Counted from the stretch's first letter, positions 41,751 through 51,380 are shown. The stretch: DNA of 64,000 bases from Nitrospirota bacterium (GCA_021825365.1 JAKAHR010000016.1:16196-80195), one strand, 5' to 3'. Numbers and translations are program-made. Notes: generated by a model from the letters alone, not told the origin.

Positions 41751-43867
41751 CGCTGTCATTGAACGGCCTGCTGGAGAAGGTCCGTTCCTACAGTCCGGAG
41801 AAGGACCTGGGGCTCCTGAAGCGGGCCTATCACTTTTCACGGGAGGCCCACTGCAGCCAGAAGAGGGGGGAGGGCTCACCCTACATCAAGCACCCACTAG
41901 CCGTCGCCTCGATACTGGCCGACATCAAGATGGATGTGGCGTCCATCTCCGCCGGCCTGCTTCACGACACGATCGAAGACACGCGCACGACCATGGAGGA
42001 GCTGAAGGACCTCTTCGGCAGCGAGATCGCCTTCATCGTCACGTCCCTCACAAAACTCTCGAAGGTGGAATTCAGGACGAAGAAGGAGGCGCAGGCGGAG
42101 AATTTCCGGAAGATGCTCCTGGCGATGTCCGAGGACGTCAGGGTCATCCTCATCAAGTTCGCCGACCGCCTGCATAACATGCGCACCCTGCAGTTCCTCC
42201 CGGAAAACAAGCAGCAGCGGATCGCTTCGGAGACCCTCGAGATATATGCGCCGCTCGCCAACCGTCTCGGCATCGGCTGGCTGAGGACCGAACTGGAAGA
42301 CCTCAGCTTCAAATACATCATGCCCGACCTGTACGACGAGCTCCAGCGGAAGGTGGCAAAGCGCAAGGAGGAGCAGGAGGGGTACATCCGCGAGGTGATC
42401 AGCCTGATCGAGCAGAAGCTCAGGGAGCAGGGGCTGCCGGGCAAGGTGACCGGCAGGATCAAGCACCTCTACGGGATATACCAGAAGATGCAGAAACAGC
42501 GCATCACCTTCGACCAGGTCCACGACGTCATCGGGCTGCGCATCCTCACCGACAGCAAGGCCAACTGTTACGCGATCCTCGGGCTGATACATTCCCTGTG
42601 GACCCCGATCCCCGGCAGGTTCAAGGACTATATCGGCGTGCCCAAGTCAAACCTCTACCAGTCCCTGCATACCACCGTCATCGGCCCCAAGGGAGAGAGG
42701 GTTGAGTTCCAGATCCGGACCGAGGAGATGCACCGCATCGCCGAGGAAGGCATCGCCTCCCACTGGAAGTACAAGGAGAGCGGCATCATCGACGAGAAGA
42801 GCAGCAAGTATATCTCGTGGCTGCGGGACCTCGTGCAGGTGCAGAAGGATGTCCCCGATGCGATGGACTTCCTCGAGGCGGTCAAGGGCGAGGTCGTGCC
42901 CGAGGTGGTGTATGTCTTCACGCCGAAGGGCGAGATCAAGGAGATGCCGCTGGGCGCCACCCCGGTCGACCTGGCGTACAGCATCCATACGCAGGTGGGC
43001 CACCGCTGCGTCGGCGCCAAGATAAACGGCAAGATCGTCCCCTTGCGGTACAAGCTCCGCAACGGCGATACGGTCGAGATCATCACCTCCCAGACGCACG
43101 GGCCGAGCAGGGACTGGCTGAAGTTCGTCGTCACCCAAAGGGCGAAGACGAGGATCAAGCAATGGATAAAGGCGGAGGAGCGGGCGCAGAGCGTCGAGCT
43201 CGGCATCCGGCTCCTCGAGGCGGAGCTGCGGAAGCACAACATGAGCAACGCCCTCATGAAGTCGGACGAGATCCTCGGGGCGGCCAGGGCGCTGGGAATG
43301 AACTCCCTGGAAGACCTGTACGTCGCCGTCGGCTTCGGCAAGATGTCCCCCCACCAGGTCGTCAACCGTCTCATGCCGGAGAAGGCGGTCGAGGAGGAGC
43401 CGGTCAGGCCCCGCCGGCCGGTGAAGGAACAGAAGGGCGTGAGCATCAAGGGGATCGACAACGTGCTGTATCATACGGCAAAGTGCTGTTATCCCGTCCC
43501 CGGAGACGCGCTCGCCGGTTTTGTCACGATCGGCAAGGGCGTGACGATACACCGGAAGGACTGCCCCAACCTCGAACGCCTCGCCCTGGAAGAGGCGAGG
43601 CTGGTGGATGTGGACTGGCAGGCCTCGGCCGATGCGAATGCCTACGCGCGCCTCTTTGTCGAGACGGTCGACCGGCCGGGGATATTGGCGAACCTGAGCG
43701 CGCTGATATCATCTCTGAATATCAACATCAACCATCTCGAGGCGACCTCCACCCAGGAGAAGCAGGGGCACATCACCTTCATCATCGAGGTGAAGGACAG
43801 TACCCAGCTGAAGGGCCTGATCCATAAGATCAGCCAGATGGAGGGCATCTTGCGGGTGAAGCGGTGA
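41741..43867 (+). CDS. rel: Bifunctional (p)ppGpp synthetase/hydrolase Rel
   Basis: A 708-residue long RSH protein that makes and degrades the stringent-response alarmone. The HD hydrolase domain is intact (SPYIKHPLAVASIL, GLLHDTIEDT), as are the synthetase domain (GRFKDYIGVPKSNLYQSLHT, EFQIRTEEMHRIAEEGIASH), the TGS domain (VYVFTPKGEIKEMPLGATPV) and the C-terminal zinc-finger and ACT domains (CCYPVPGDALAGFVT, VDRPGILANLSALIS). The intact HD residues argue for a bifunctional enzyme. Family N-termini match the ATG at 41741, 5 nt after TATAAT, so the message looks leaderless. Confidence 0.95.
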   Translation: MPESLSLNGLLEKVRSYSPEKDLGLLKRAYHFSREAHCSQKRGEGSPYIKHPLAVASILADIKMDVASISAGLLHDTIEDTRTTMEELKDLFGSEIAFIVTSLTKLSKVEFRTKKEAQAENFRKMLLAMSEDVRVILIKFADRLHNMRTLQFLPENKQQRIASETLEIYAPLANRLGIGWLRTELEDLSFKYIMPDLYDELQRKVAKRKEEQEGYIREVISLIEQKLREQGLPGKVTGRIKHLYGIYQKMQKQRITFDQVHDVIGLRILTDSKANCYAILGLIHSLWTPIPGRFKDYIGVPKSNLYQSLHTTVIGPKGERVEFQIRTEEMHRIAEEGIASHWKYKESGIIDEKSSKYISWLRDLVQVQKDVPDAMDFLEAVKGEVVPEVVYVFTPKGEIKEMPLGATPVDLAYSIHTQVGHRCVGAKINGKIVPLRYKLRNGDTVEIITSQTHGPSRDWLKFVVTQRAKTRIKQWIKAEERAQSVELGIRLLEAELRKHNMSNALMKSDEILGAARALGMNSLEDLYVAVGFGKMSPHQVVNRLMPEKAVEEEPVRPRRPVKEQKGVSIKGIDNVLYHTAKCCYPVPGDALAGFVTIGKGVTIHRKDCPNLERLALEEARLVDVDWQASADANAYARLFVETVDRPGILANLSALISSLNININHLEATSTQEKQGHITFIIEVKDSTQLKGLIHKISQMEGILRVKR

Positions 43868-43980
43868 GAGATGGTATGCTAGAAGAAGCGGATTGGGATG
43901 CCCTCTTCGCGGGGTGATGTGATGATACGTCCCGTGCGACGCATGGCACGGATACAACGCAGCAGTGGAGAAATGACGGT

Positions 43981-44802
43981 ATGAAACAGCTGATAGTCCT
44001 GATTTCTGTAAGCAGTATCTTCTTTGCCGTGCTCCTGTTGAGGGCACCTGACGTCCTGCCCTTCGGCGGGTGTGAGGAGGATTGCCAGAAATGCCACAGC
44101 CTCGATCAGCAGGAGGCGCAGGCGATACTCTCGAAGATGAAGGCCCCGTCCGCCCGGATACTCGGCATCAGGATGAGCCCGATCCGCGGCCTCTGGGAGG
44201 TTGCGGTCGAGGACAGGGGCAACCGGGGGATCCTCTATGTGGGTTTCTCCAAGAAATACGTGATCGGCGGCTCCATCTTCGAGGTGGACACCGCTGCCAA
44301 CAAGACCCGGGAGACCCTGGACGGCATGAACAAACAGCCGGACCGGTATGTCGACCTTTCGAAGATATCCCTTGACGGCAGCATCGTGATGGGGGACAAG
44401 GAGGCGCCCTACCGGGTGATCGTCTTTACTGATCCCGACTGCCCCTTCTGCGGGAAGCTGCACGCTGAACTCAAAAAGATCCTCTCGGAGAGAAAGGACA
44501 TCGTCTTTTATCTGAAGCTGATGCCCCTGAAGTTTCACCCGGACGCATACTGGAAATCGCAGTCCATCCTCTGCAGCCCCGGCCCCCTGAGGCTCCTGGA
44601 GGAGAACTTCGAAAAGATACCGATCCCGAAGCCGGACTGCGACGCAAAGACGGTTGATGAGAACGTGAAACTCGGCGGCGAACTGGGAATAACCGGCACG
44701 CCGACCCTTGTCCTGCCTGACGGTCTCGTCGTGACAGGAGTCAAGGATGCCCCCGCCGTCACCGACCTGGTCATCAAACACCCGAGGAGGAATGCATCAT
44801 GA
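43981..44802 (+). CDS. DsbC-like thiol:disulfide isomerase with a CxxCH motif
   Basis: A 273-residue exported protein. The N-terminal signal (residues 4-21) is followed by CQKCH at 35-39, a c-type heme-binding pattern. A DsbC/DsbG-like dimerisation region comes next and then a thioredoxin fold with the CPFC active site (C154, C157) in FTDPDCPFCGKLH and the cis-Pro loop GITGTPTLVLPDG. It should rearrange disulfides in periplasmic proteins, perhaps multiheme cytochromes. Whether CQKCH binds heme or serves as a second redox pair is not known. It overlaps the next gene by ATGA. Confidence 0.88.
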   Translation: MKQLIVLISVSSIFFAVLLLRAPDVLPFGGCEEDCQKCHSLDQQEAQAILSKMKAPSARILGIRMSPIRGLWEVAVEDRGNRGILYVGFSKKYVIGGSIFEVDTAANKTRETLDGMNKQPDRYVDLSKISLDGSIVMGDKEAPYRVIVFTDPDCPFCGKLHAELKKILSERKDIVFYLKLMPLKFHPDAYWKSQSILCSPGPLRLLEENFEKIPIPKPDCDAKTVDENVKLGGELGITGTPTLVLPDGLVVTGVKDAPAVTDLVIKHPRRNAS

Positions 44803-45401
44803 TGAAATATGCCGGAGCGTTTCTGCTGGCGGTCGTCTGCTCATGGGTCCTTCCGTCCGGCGCCTTTTCCGACGTAAGGATCTATCTGAAGAACGGCTCG
44901 ACGATCACCGCCGATGGGTGCGAGGAGTCCGGAGGTGCGCTCGTCTGCTACCGGGCGGGCGGGGCCTTTGAGCTGGAGAAGAATGAGGTGGAGCGGGTCA
45001 GGGAGATCGCCGGCAGTGCTGACAGCGGGTCAACCCCGGAACCCCCGGGCAACGGCACCACCCAGGACAAGTCCGGCCCGGGCAAGGGGGATGCTGCCGA
45101 CAAGCCGGCAGGGAAGGGAGCGGCGATGACCCCCCAGCAGGAGTTCGACCAGATACAGCAGAAAAAGGTGGAGATGCAGAAGGAGCGGGAGAAACTGGCA
45201 CAGGAACGGGAGAAGCTCCAGGGTGAACTGAAGAAGGCGCCTGACTGGATGCCGGACAAGCAGTTCGATGAGCTGAAGAAGCGGAACACCGAACTCGATG
45301 AAAAGGTGAAAAAGTTCAACGAAGAGGTGAAGCGGCTGGATGCGGAAGAAAAGAAGATACCGGGGGTCCAGCCGAAGCAGGAGAAAAAAAAGGAGGAGTA
45401 A
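44799..45401 (+). CDS. Exported coiled-coil protein of unknown function
   Basis: A 200-residue protein with a signal peptide (ending PSGAFS), a small beta domain (VRIYLKNGSTITADGCEESG, then GGAFELEKNEVERV) like those that follow 'KNG' strands in many delta-type bacteria, a Pro/Gly/Lys-rich linker and a long charged coiled coil (about 110-190). ATGATG at 44799/44802 overlaps the DsbC-like stop, with GGAGG 8 nt before 44799. Coupling to DsbC suggests a shared envelope role. The two cysteines in the beta domain could be isomerase substrates. Its 3' end doubles as the terminator of the opposite gene. Confidence 0.7.
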   Translation: MMKYAGAFLLAVVCSWVLPSGAFSDVRIYLKNGSTITADGCEESGGALVCYRAGGAFELEKNEVERVREIAGSADSGSTPEPPGNGTTQDKSGPGKGDAADKPAGKGAAMTPQQEFDQIQQKKVEMQKEREKLAQEREKLQGELKKAPDWMPDKQFDELKKRNTELDEKVKKFNEEVKRLDAEEKKIPGVQPKQEKKKEE

Positions 45402-45414
45402 CCCGTACTCCTCC
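45383..45414 (-). terminator. Intrinsic terminator of the SYLF gene
   Basis: GGAGGAGTA (45392-45400) and TACTCCTCC (45406-45414) form a perfect 9-bp stem with a 5-nt loop. On the minus strand the stem is followed directly by a run of T (the A run at 45383-45391), so it terminates the minus-strand gene at 45438. The stem overlaps the stop codon and the last Lys/Glu codons of the convergent plus-strand gene. Confidence 0.8.
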
Positions 45415-45437
45415 CCGTTGCCTCAGGCCTGCGGGAA

Positions 45438-46277
45438 TTACCCCTTGTCAGTTGCGGGCGCTTCCTTTGCCGGTGTCTCCTTCACGGGCGTTTCCATTGC
45501 AGGCGCCTCCTTTACCGGTGCTTCCTTTGCGGGTGTTTCTTTTGCCGGAGCCTCCGCTGCCGGTGTTTCCTTCACCGGCGCCTCTTTCCCGTTTGTATAC
45601 CTCTTCAACACCTGCCGCAGCTTCTCCGCCGACGCAGGGGTGGTGAGCTCCTTGCTCATGAAGATGTCCCGCACCTCGGACGCCTTTCGCCCGTAATATA
45701 TCTCGTTGGCGGTGTCGTCCACCTGCAGGGAGGCCCCCTCAAGGGACAGGCCGACAAAGAGCCCCCTGGTCCGCGAATAGGAGACGATCTCTGCCTTGAG
45801 CTGCACGTCCGTGCCCGCCTCCACCCTCCTGCCTACCGGGCCGGCGGCAACGCCCGCATCCGCACCAAGGGTGAATTTCCCGCGCATCATGTTCTCCACG
45901 CCCTTTCGTGACTTGAAGACGAGGATGATGTCGATTGACTGAACGCCCACCTGCCAGCCGATGCTCCCGCCCCCGATGCTGATGAAGGCCGGCCTGCTCC
46001 AGACCCCCTCCGGATTACGGATGAGCATGACGCCGGTGCCGTACCTGCCGCCGAGGAAGAAGCCCGCCTTGATGACGCCGGGGATGATGGCGATGCCCTG
46101 GGCCTCCGCGAGGATCTCCTGCGGGATGCCGCTTTCGGGTATCCCCATGATCTGCTCGATCACCTCGATCGAGTCATTGATCTTGCCGGTTTCCTTGTCA
46201 GTATCGGCCTGCGCCGCCAGGGGGATAAGCATGACAGCGAGCACCGCGAAGGCGATAACAGATGAAATTTTTTTCAT
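45438..46277 (-). CDS. YSC84/SYLF-domain exported lipid-binding protein
   Basis: A 279-residue exported protein. A signal peptide (MKKISSVIAFAVLAVMLIPL, cleavage after AQA) precedes a SYLF domain with IPQEILAEAQGIAIIPGVIK, AGFFLGGRYGTGVML and SIGGGSIGWQVGVQ, a family that binds phosphoinositides in eukaryotes and membranes in bacteria. The C-terminus is a run of about ten five-residue repeats (K-E-x-P-A/V) from about residue 232, probably an extended spacer. AAGGAGGT 7 nt before the ATG at 46277 fixes the start; the frame is open far upstream but not protein-like. Confidence 0.85.
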   Translation of the reverse strand: MKKISSVIAFAVLAVMLIPLAAQADTDKETGKINDSIEVIEQIMGIPESGIPQEILAEAQGIAIIPGVIKAGFFLGGRYGTGVMLIRNPEGVWSRPAFISIGGGSIGWQVGVQSIDIILVFKSRKGVENMMRGKFTLGADAGVAAGPVGRRVEAGTDVQLKAEIVSYSRTRGLFVGLSLEGASLQVDDTANEIYYGRKASEVRDIFMSKELTTPASAEKLRQVLKRYTNGKEAPVKETPAAEAPAKETPAKEAPVKEAPAMETPVKETPAKEAPATDKG

Positions 46278-46310
46278 GATATGACCTCCTTTTCCATGGA
46301 TATCTCTGCA

Positions 46311-46319
46311 AGAATACCA
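46311..46319 (-). promoter_or_regulatory. Extended -10 promoter of the SYLF gene
   Basis: The minus strand reads TGGTATTCT (extended -10, TGn-TATTCT), giving a start near 46304 and a leader of about 27 nt that includes the strong AAGGAGGT. TTGAGA lies 20 nt upstream of the -10, too far to be a standard -35. Confidence 0.45.
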
Positions 46320-46521
46320 TATTTTCGGAGATGATTTCTCAACGCCTGCAGGGGTGTCTGTCCATTCCCGGTGCGGGAGATGTCCGGTCCGGACATCCGG
46401 ATCTTCCGCAACTTGCGGCAGAGGAAAAATATCCTGGCAGTGCGATGTAATACCCTTCATTTTGTGCGACAATGTGAGTGGTGCAGCACGAAATCCTGAA
46501 AAGAGGACGGGAACTGAAACG

Positions 46522-47235
46522 ATGAAGGCGATTTCGCAGCTCGACAGGGACACCTTTATAAAAGAGATATTTGCCACCGTCGCCCATGACATCGATTTCC
46601 TGAGCACGTTTTTCAGTTTCGGCCTCGATCGCAGCTGGCGGAGAAGGCTCGTTTCCCTTCTTGACCTGCGCGGAGGGGAACAGATACTCGACGTATGCAC
46701 CGGCACGGGAGAGCTGGCGCTCCTTCTGGCCCGGAAGGTGGGAAAGAGCGGGTCGGTGCGGGGAGTCGACTTCAGCAGGGAGATGCTCGGCATCGCCCGG
46801 ACAAAGCTCAACGGCAACGGCTCGAATATCAGCCTCACGCTGTCGGATGCAAAAGACCTCGATTTTCCCGACGACTCGTTTGATGCGGTGACCGTCGCCT
46901 TCGGCATGAGGAATATCATCGACACCGCCGCCGCCCTGCGCGAGGCATGCAGGGTCCTCCGCCGAGGCGGGAGGTTCTGCTGCCTTGAACTCACGCCTCC
47001 GACAGTGCAGTGGGTGAAGCCACTTTATTCAGTGTATTGTTTCAGGATCATGCCCTTTATCGCCGCAAAGGTGCTCAAGACCGCGGTGCCGTACAACTAC
47101 CTGCCCAAATCGATACATGCCTTCGCCCCTCCCGGGGAGTTCAGGCGGATGCTCGAGACCTGCGGGTTTTCGGACGTGGACGTGCATTCCATGACCTTCG
47201 GCATCGCGACCATCTACTCTGCCCGCAAGGGCTGA
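46522..47235 (+). CDS. ubiE: Demethylmenaquinone/ubiquinone C-methyltransferase UbiE/MenG
   Basis: A 237-residue SAM-dependent methyltransferase that makes the last C-methylation of menaquinone. SAM motif I LDVCTGTGELALLLA is at about residues 53-67, then GVDFSREMLGIARTK, and the family motif FGMRNIIDTAAALREACRVL. Since the neighbourhood is anaerobic in flavour, menaquinone is the likely product. The frame is open upstream, but family N-termini match MKAISQLDRDTFIKEIF at 46522. The ribosome-binding sequence is weak (GAGG about 16 nt upstream). Confidence 0.9.
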   Translation: MKAISQLDRDTFIKEIFATVAHDIDFLSTFFSFGLDRSWRRRLVSLLDLRGGEQILDVCTGTGELALLLARKVGKSGSVRGVDFSREMLGIARTKLNGNGSNISLTLSDAKDLDFPDDSFDAVTVAFGMRNIIDTAAALREACRVLRRGGRFCCLELTPPTVQWVKPLYSVYCFRIMPFIAAKVLKTAVPYNYLPKSIHAFAPPGEFRRMLETCGFSDVDVHSMTFGIATIYSARKG

Positions 47236-47248
47236 GCAGCAGTCCCTC

Positions 47249-48157
47249 CTACCACCATTTCCAGAGGGCGATGACGAAGACGATGAGGAAGGTGAGGCAG
47301 AGGTTCATATAGGCGAAGAAGTAAAAGAGCCGCTCGTGGAAAGGGCGGGCCTTCGCGCCGCCCCCTGACTTCAGACGTCCTGCAACGGGCATCCCCAGGA
47401 TCTTCTCTTCCCCGTGCGGGGCCGTCCTGAGCGCCTCGGTCAGGTCGTTGCCTGCTGCGTGCTTCTTCAGGTGAGAGCCGTCTTTCCAGAGGCGGCTGTC
47501 GCTGACATCATAGATGACGCCCTTATAAGCCACCCGCGCCGGCCTTCCCTCCCTGCCGTCGTACGCAGCAAGTTCCTCCGGTGTGCAATCGCCCCCGGTG
47601 ACGCTGACTGCAAGTCCCCGCTGCCTCCTCAGGCGCGGCCCGATATACATCGTGACGATGACCGCCGAGGCGAGCATCAGCAGGAAGAGGAATATCTTGA
47701 TGCTCAGCAGTACGCCGAACCGCGTGGTATAGAAGATCTTCCACGACGGCACACGCGCGATCGTCAGGAGCACCCCGCTCACCAGGATGAGGACGATCGA
47801 GATCCAGCCGAGGGAGAGTTCGCCCCGCGGCAGGCCCTTTGATGCGTACGCAGGCTTCAGGAGGATATGGACGTAGAGGATCGTGCCGAACCAGGCGATG
47901 GCTGTCATGAGATGGACGTATCCTATCAGCAGCCGCACCACCCGCTGGGTTACGGTGAGGGGGCGGTAGAGGCCCTTTACCTTCATCTCTTCCAGGAACT
48001 GACTGCCTTGCCCGGTGAGGGGACCACCGCCGCCCGCATCGACGTGGCAGGCGGCGCACTGAAGGCCGGTCTGGCGGGCGTAGTCCACCGTGGCCGGCGC
48101 CGGCGAAGGGGCCAACAACATCAGCAGCAAGACGGCTGTTGGAAAAAAGAGCCTCAT
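47249..48157 (-). CDS. CopD-like membrane protein with cytochrome c and b5-like heme domains
   Basis: A 302-residue exported/membrane protein with three parts. After a signal peptide comes a CAACH heme c motif (residues 34-38). Four CopD-like transmembrane helices with histidines follow (LIGYVHLMTAIAWFGTILYV and others). Then a soluble cytochrome b5-like heme-binding segment (TPEELAAYDGREGRPARVAY, then SHLKKHAAGNDLTEAL) and a final helix. It probably carries electrons across or along the membrane. CopD relatives are annotated in copper handling, but the heme motifs favour redox work here. No Shine-Dalgarno is seen at 48157. Confidence 0.75.
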   Translation of the reverse strand: MRLFFPTAVLLLMLLAPSPAPATVDYARQTGLQCAACHVDAGGGGPLTGQGSQFLEEMKVKGLYRPLTVTQRVVRLLIGYVHLMTAIAWFGTILYVHILLKPAYASKGLPRGELSLGWISIVLILVSGVLLTIARVPSWKIFYTTRFGVLLSIKIFLFLLMLASAVIVTMYIGPRLRRQRGLAVSVTGGDCTPEELAAYDGREGRPARVAYKGVIYDVSDSRLWKDGSHLKKHAAGNDLTEALRTAPHGEEKILGMPVAGRLKSGGGAKARPFHERLFYFFAYMNLCLTFLIVFVIALWKWW

Positions 48158-48489
48158 ATCAGAAACATCTTACCCCGGGTTAATGGTTTTTGCTATGAGG
48201 CCCGTCATGCCTGTATCCCTTCAGTTATGGGCTATATCGAACTCGCAATACAACCCACCCCCTGCCCCTCCCAAGAGGGGACCTTGAGGAGAAGGTGGAC
48301 GAAGAACTGCACGGCTCGGCAAAGTACGGGATGATTGGTTGTTCCGAAGCTGCGGGCAATAGCCCCGCCGGCATACCCGTTGGCTTTGACTGATACTCCG
48401 CAACTACTTCTCTTGATTAAAGCGACGGCGTTCTGGTAGAAATATGCATCTGAATGAAGGCGGGGCCTAGGAGGCATAAATTTTGCCGA
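48158..48489. other. Intergenic region without recognisable genes
   Basis: No protein-like frame is seen on either strand. The CCCCTGCCCCTCCC tract near 48251 and the AT-rich end near 48470-48489 show no repeat or hairpin that I can support. It separates the cytochrome-like gene from the restriction-modification cassette. Confidence 0.5.
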
Positions 48490-48639
48490 TTAGTTGATGG
48501 TTAAGTTAATGAGAGGAAGTATGTCTACTGCGGGGTTCTCATCCTTAAAGTCTTTTATGACTCTTTCAATCTCAGCATCAGAAAATTTGCCGAACTGCTT
48601 TGGATGACACCACCTTACCTGAAGAGTCCACAATCTCGT
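48490..48639 (-). pseudogene. C-terminal coding remnant beside the restriction cassette
   Basis: The minus strand encodes a protein-like stretch, VRWCHPKQFGKFSDAEIERV followed by IKDFKDENPAVDILPLINLT, ending with TAA at 48490-48492. An in-frame TAG at 48640 stops it upstream, and no good start codon is present (TTG near 48632 at best). Its composition resembles real protein and not an antisense shadow. I do not recognise the family. It may be the tail of a gene disrupted when the restriction-modification cassette entered. Confidence 0.4.
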
Positions 48640-48701
48640 CTATACCATTACCATCAGGACGGCGGCTGAAGGCGACGGTTGCTTGGTCTTTCGTATGAAG
48701 G

Positions 48702-49442
48702 TTATCCAAGTCTGGCCGCACTCGCCGCTATATGCCCCGCAAATGAAGTTACAAAAGTCTTCAGGTCTGTCATCGTAGAAACTCCACCATATTCCCTTGT
48801 TCTTACGGCGCGTCGCGGTGTAGTAACCACGGCAGCCGTCGTATATAGCTGTTCCTGAACCAGTCTCTGGCAAAGGATGTCGTACCTCGTGATGTATGAA
48901 GCGCCCCGGAATTCCTTGAAGATTGGGAAATGAGGCGATCTACTGTTTATCGGCGAACGGGACTTGGGATGATCCTCGACAAGCATTAGCCATCCGACGA
49001 AGGGCATAGGCTGTTTTCCGAAAGCCCCTTCACGGTAGGCTGTCCAGAAGTCATGCGACGTCCCAATTGCCTCTTCCGTTCGATTATTGAAGTTGTTCCC
49101 GAACGATGGTCCTGTTTGGCTCTTTAATTCTATGGCAGCAATCAATTCACCTTTATATAGGACAAGAACATCCCATAGTTTTGTCGGCCGGAAGAAACCC
49201 GGTAGCGTAAGGACAGCCTTTTTGCGGCATATCTGCGCATTTGCCAGGCCATTTGCGCGGACGATATCAAGAATGATGGCAAGAAATCCATCCATGTTCT
49301 TCCCCGCAGTGACCCCAGCACGTTCGCCTTGGTCTGCCTTTCCCGATTCCACCTGCTTCTTCTTGGCCGCTTCGCGGTTCCCCCAGAAGGCCCGCACAGC
49401 CTTCTTTGCCTTCTTTTCGTAACCCACAAGATCCAATGCCAT
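48702..49442 (-). CDS. PaeR7I/XhoI-family type II restriction endonuclease
   Basis: A 246-residue nuclease expected to cut CTCGAG, by family. The catalytic PD-(D/E)xK core is visible as [20 protein letters not shown] followed by AIELKSQ (D...ExK), and the family stretch [20 protein letters not shown] follows. Length equals PaeR7I (246). The start lies 2 bp after the methyltransferase stop, so the methylase is made first from the same transcript. The gene is somewhat AT-richer than its surroundings. Confidence 0.88.
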   Translation of the reverse strand: MALDLVGYEKKAKKAVRAFWGNREAAKKKQVESGKADQGERAGVTAGKNMDGFLAIILDIVRANGLANAQICRKKAVLTLPGFFRPTKLWDVLVLYKGELIAAIELKSQTGPSFGNNFNNRTEEAIGTSHDFWTAYREGAFGKQPMPFVGWLMLVEDHPKSRSPINSRSPHFPIFKEFRGASYITRYDILCQRLVQEQLYTTAAVVTTPRRAVRTREYGGVSTMTDLKTFVTSFAGHIAASAARLG

Positions 49443-49444
49443 GA

Positions 49445-51223
49445 TTATTCCCCGTTCCCTCCTATCGCCGATTGTTCGTCTTCCGTAAGTCTATAAAGCA
49501 GAAAAGCAGCCCTGTTGCACTCTCTTATGTCCCGCGATTTACCGGCAGCGATCAGTTGTTTCTTCAAATCTACTGGCACATCTTTCCAGAGCGGGATACG
49601 CAGCCGCCTTAGATACTGGGCCTGAAAACGGAGATATCCTCCCCTCATAGGCGTTGAATACGTTGACAGGAACAGTCTTGTCACTTCGGAAAGCAAAACG
49701 GCCTGCAGCGCCCGAAGGTTCCAGTGCTTGGATGTTATGTAATAAAGATTGTGATGGGGATACAGATTCCCCGATTCATAAACAACGTGGGCTTCGCCCT
49801 TGATATCGGGAATAAGCAGCTTCGGTTTTCTTGCTATTGGGGCGTATATCCTGTCGATGGTGCGATACCAGTTGGAAGGCACCTTTTGTGCACAATGCCG
49901 CTTGCTGATGTCCTTCTTCTTTGCCCTAAGATACCTCGCCAGTTTCGGATAGTTATCCAGATCCACCAAGGTTCCGTTGTCTTCAAAGGGGTTCACGACT
50001 ACCTGCCCTCGCCATTTCACAGTTCCGGTAAGTATGTCCCGTGTCTGCACGAGGGGGAGTTTCCTGTCCTCCTCAATGTCCAGTGCGTCCGGATTGCCGA
50101 TGAAGATGCCATCGGCCCCGGTTGCCACGCCAATCCCTATCCGGCAACCAGCTTCTTCTATTGTCGGGAGGTCTCTTTCGAGCCTCCTGATGATATTGAC
50201 TTGGTCTGTGGATCCGAGTAGCCAAGGTTCGTGCCCGTCCGTCACCTTGGCAAGAACCCGCACTCCTGTGTCTTCAGTAACAGGCGTATTTCCAAGCAGG
50301 TCTTTGGCCAGTTTCTTCAGGACAGATTTCTCTATCTCCGGTCGATATGCCGCTCGTGTGGGCCCTGTCCCCTCGTTCACAATAACTGTGATTGCAGGAT
50401 AGGCGGCCACTTCGCTTAAGAAAGCCGGAGTCCCGTACATGTCGATGTAAACCGAAAGATGAAAATGTTCCGAAACAAGGTTTCTAAGTCTTTCGCCGTA
50501 ACGGTTCTTCATCCAGCGGTCAGCGCAAATAAACCCCAGGCGGCCCCCTTTTGACAGGAGGAGCAGCGACTTCTCTATGAATGGGATATACAAGTCCGCA
50601 CGGTCATAAATTGTATTGTAACGACGACGGTATTCCGATATGAGAGCCTCCGGTATCAAGTCCTGGCGTACATATGGGGGGTTCCCGACAACGTAGTCAA
50701 AGTCGCCCTTGAAAGGTAAAAGAAGATAATCTCCTTTCACCAGCCAACTATCTACGAGGCTAACGGCGTTCTCCTCGGAAACGTGTATATTGGTCAACAA
50801 GGCAATTAATGCCTGACGTGTCTTGGTGAATGTCTCTTCATGAAGTTCAACTGCACGGATTGCATCCCGAAGATCATCTACCATATTCCCCCGGTGCGGA
50901 TCTGACTTCCACGATTCAAAGAGACGAGTGACAATCTCCCGGAGGAAATCAGCGCCGCCGAAAGATGGCTCCAAAATCCTCCTCCGGTGCAACTTCCTAT
51001 CCGAGGTGTAGCAAACCAAATCCAAGATGAACCTGACGACTTCTGGACGCGTGAAAACAGCGCCACGGGATTCAATGCCTGCTTCGTTCGCCAGCTTATG
51101 GAGTGCAGATATGATTTCCGGCGAAAAAACATTCTTCCTCGTATCTATTGGGTTGCGGTCTGTCAGGAAAGAAGAAAAGACGGACTGCGATCTCTTATCT
51201 CTATTTTGTTCGCGAAGTTTCAT
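49445..51223 (-). CDS. N6-adenine DNA methyltransferase of the PaeR7I-like system
   Basis: A 592-residue modification enzyme. Motif X/I-like segments ([34 protein letters not shown]) and the catalytic motif IV NPPY in [13 protein letters not shown] define a gamma-class adenine methylase; the C-terminal half (from about residue 330) is a target-recognition region. It should protect the host from the endonuclease encoded directly downstream. No Shine-Dalgarno is seen before the ATG at 51223; TGTAAT lies 9 nt upstream of it. Confidence 0.88.
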   Translation of the reverse strand: MKLREQNRDKRSQSVFSSFLTDRNPIDTRKNVFSPEIISALHKLANEAGIESRGAVFTRPEVVRFILDLVCYTSDRKLHRRRILEPSFGGADFLREIVTRLFESWKSDPHRGNMVDDLRDAIRAVELHEETFTKTRQALIALLTNIHVSEENAVSLVDSWLVKGDYLLLPFKGDFDYVVGNPPYVRQDLIPEALISEYRRRYNTIYDRADLYIPFIEKSLLLLSKGGRLGFICADRWMKNRYGERLRNLVSEHFHLSVYIDMYGTPAFLSEVAAYPAITVIVNEGTGPTRAAYRPEIEKSVLKKLAKDLLGNTPVTEDTGVRVLAKVTDGHEPWLLGSTDQVNIIRRLERDLPTIEEAGCRIGIGVATGADGIFIGNPDALDIEEDRKLPLVQTRDILTGTVKWRGQVVVNPFEDNGTLVDLDNYPKLARYLRAKKKDISKRHCAQKVPSNWYRTIDRIYAPIARKPKLLIPDIKGEAHVVYESGNLYPHHNLYYITSKHWNLRALQAVLLSEVTRLFLSTYSTPMRGGYLRFQAQYLRRLRIPLWKDVPVDLKKQLIAAGKSRDIRECNRAAFLLYRLTEDEQSAIGGNGE

Positions 51224-51349
51224 GTATCGTAGATTACAACGAAAAGGCTATTCTGCGCTACAGATAACTCGACTAAATGGGAGATAGGCGACCCTTGCGA
51301 TAAATGCCGATCGTACTCCTTATAGACGGCATCCCAGTCATATGGAGGC

Positions 51350-51380
51350 GGCGGAGGCGCAGGGTTGCCGCGCCTCCGCC
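51350..51380. terminator. Perfect 11-bp hairpin after norB
   Basis: GGCGGAGGCGC (51350-51360) and GCGCCTCCGCC (51370-51380) pair perfectly around a 9-nt loop, 13 bp beyond the norB stop. There is no T tract on either strand, so it is either a terminator needing a factor or an mRNA 3'-end stabiliser. Confidence 0.45.
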
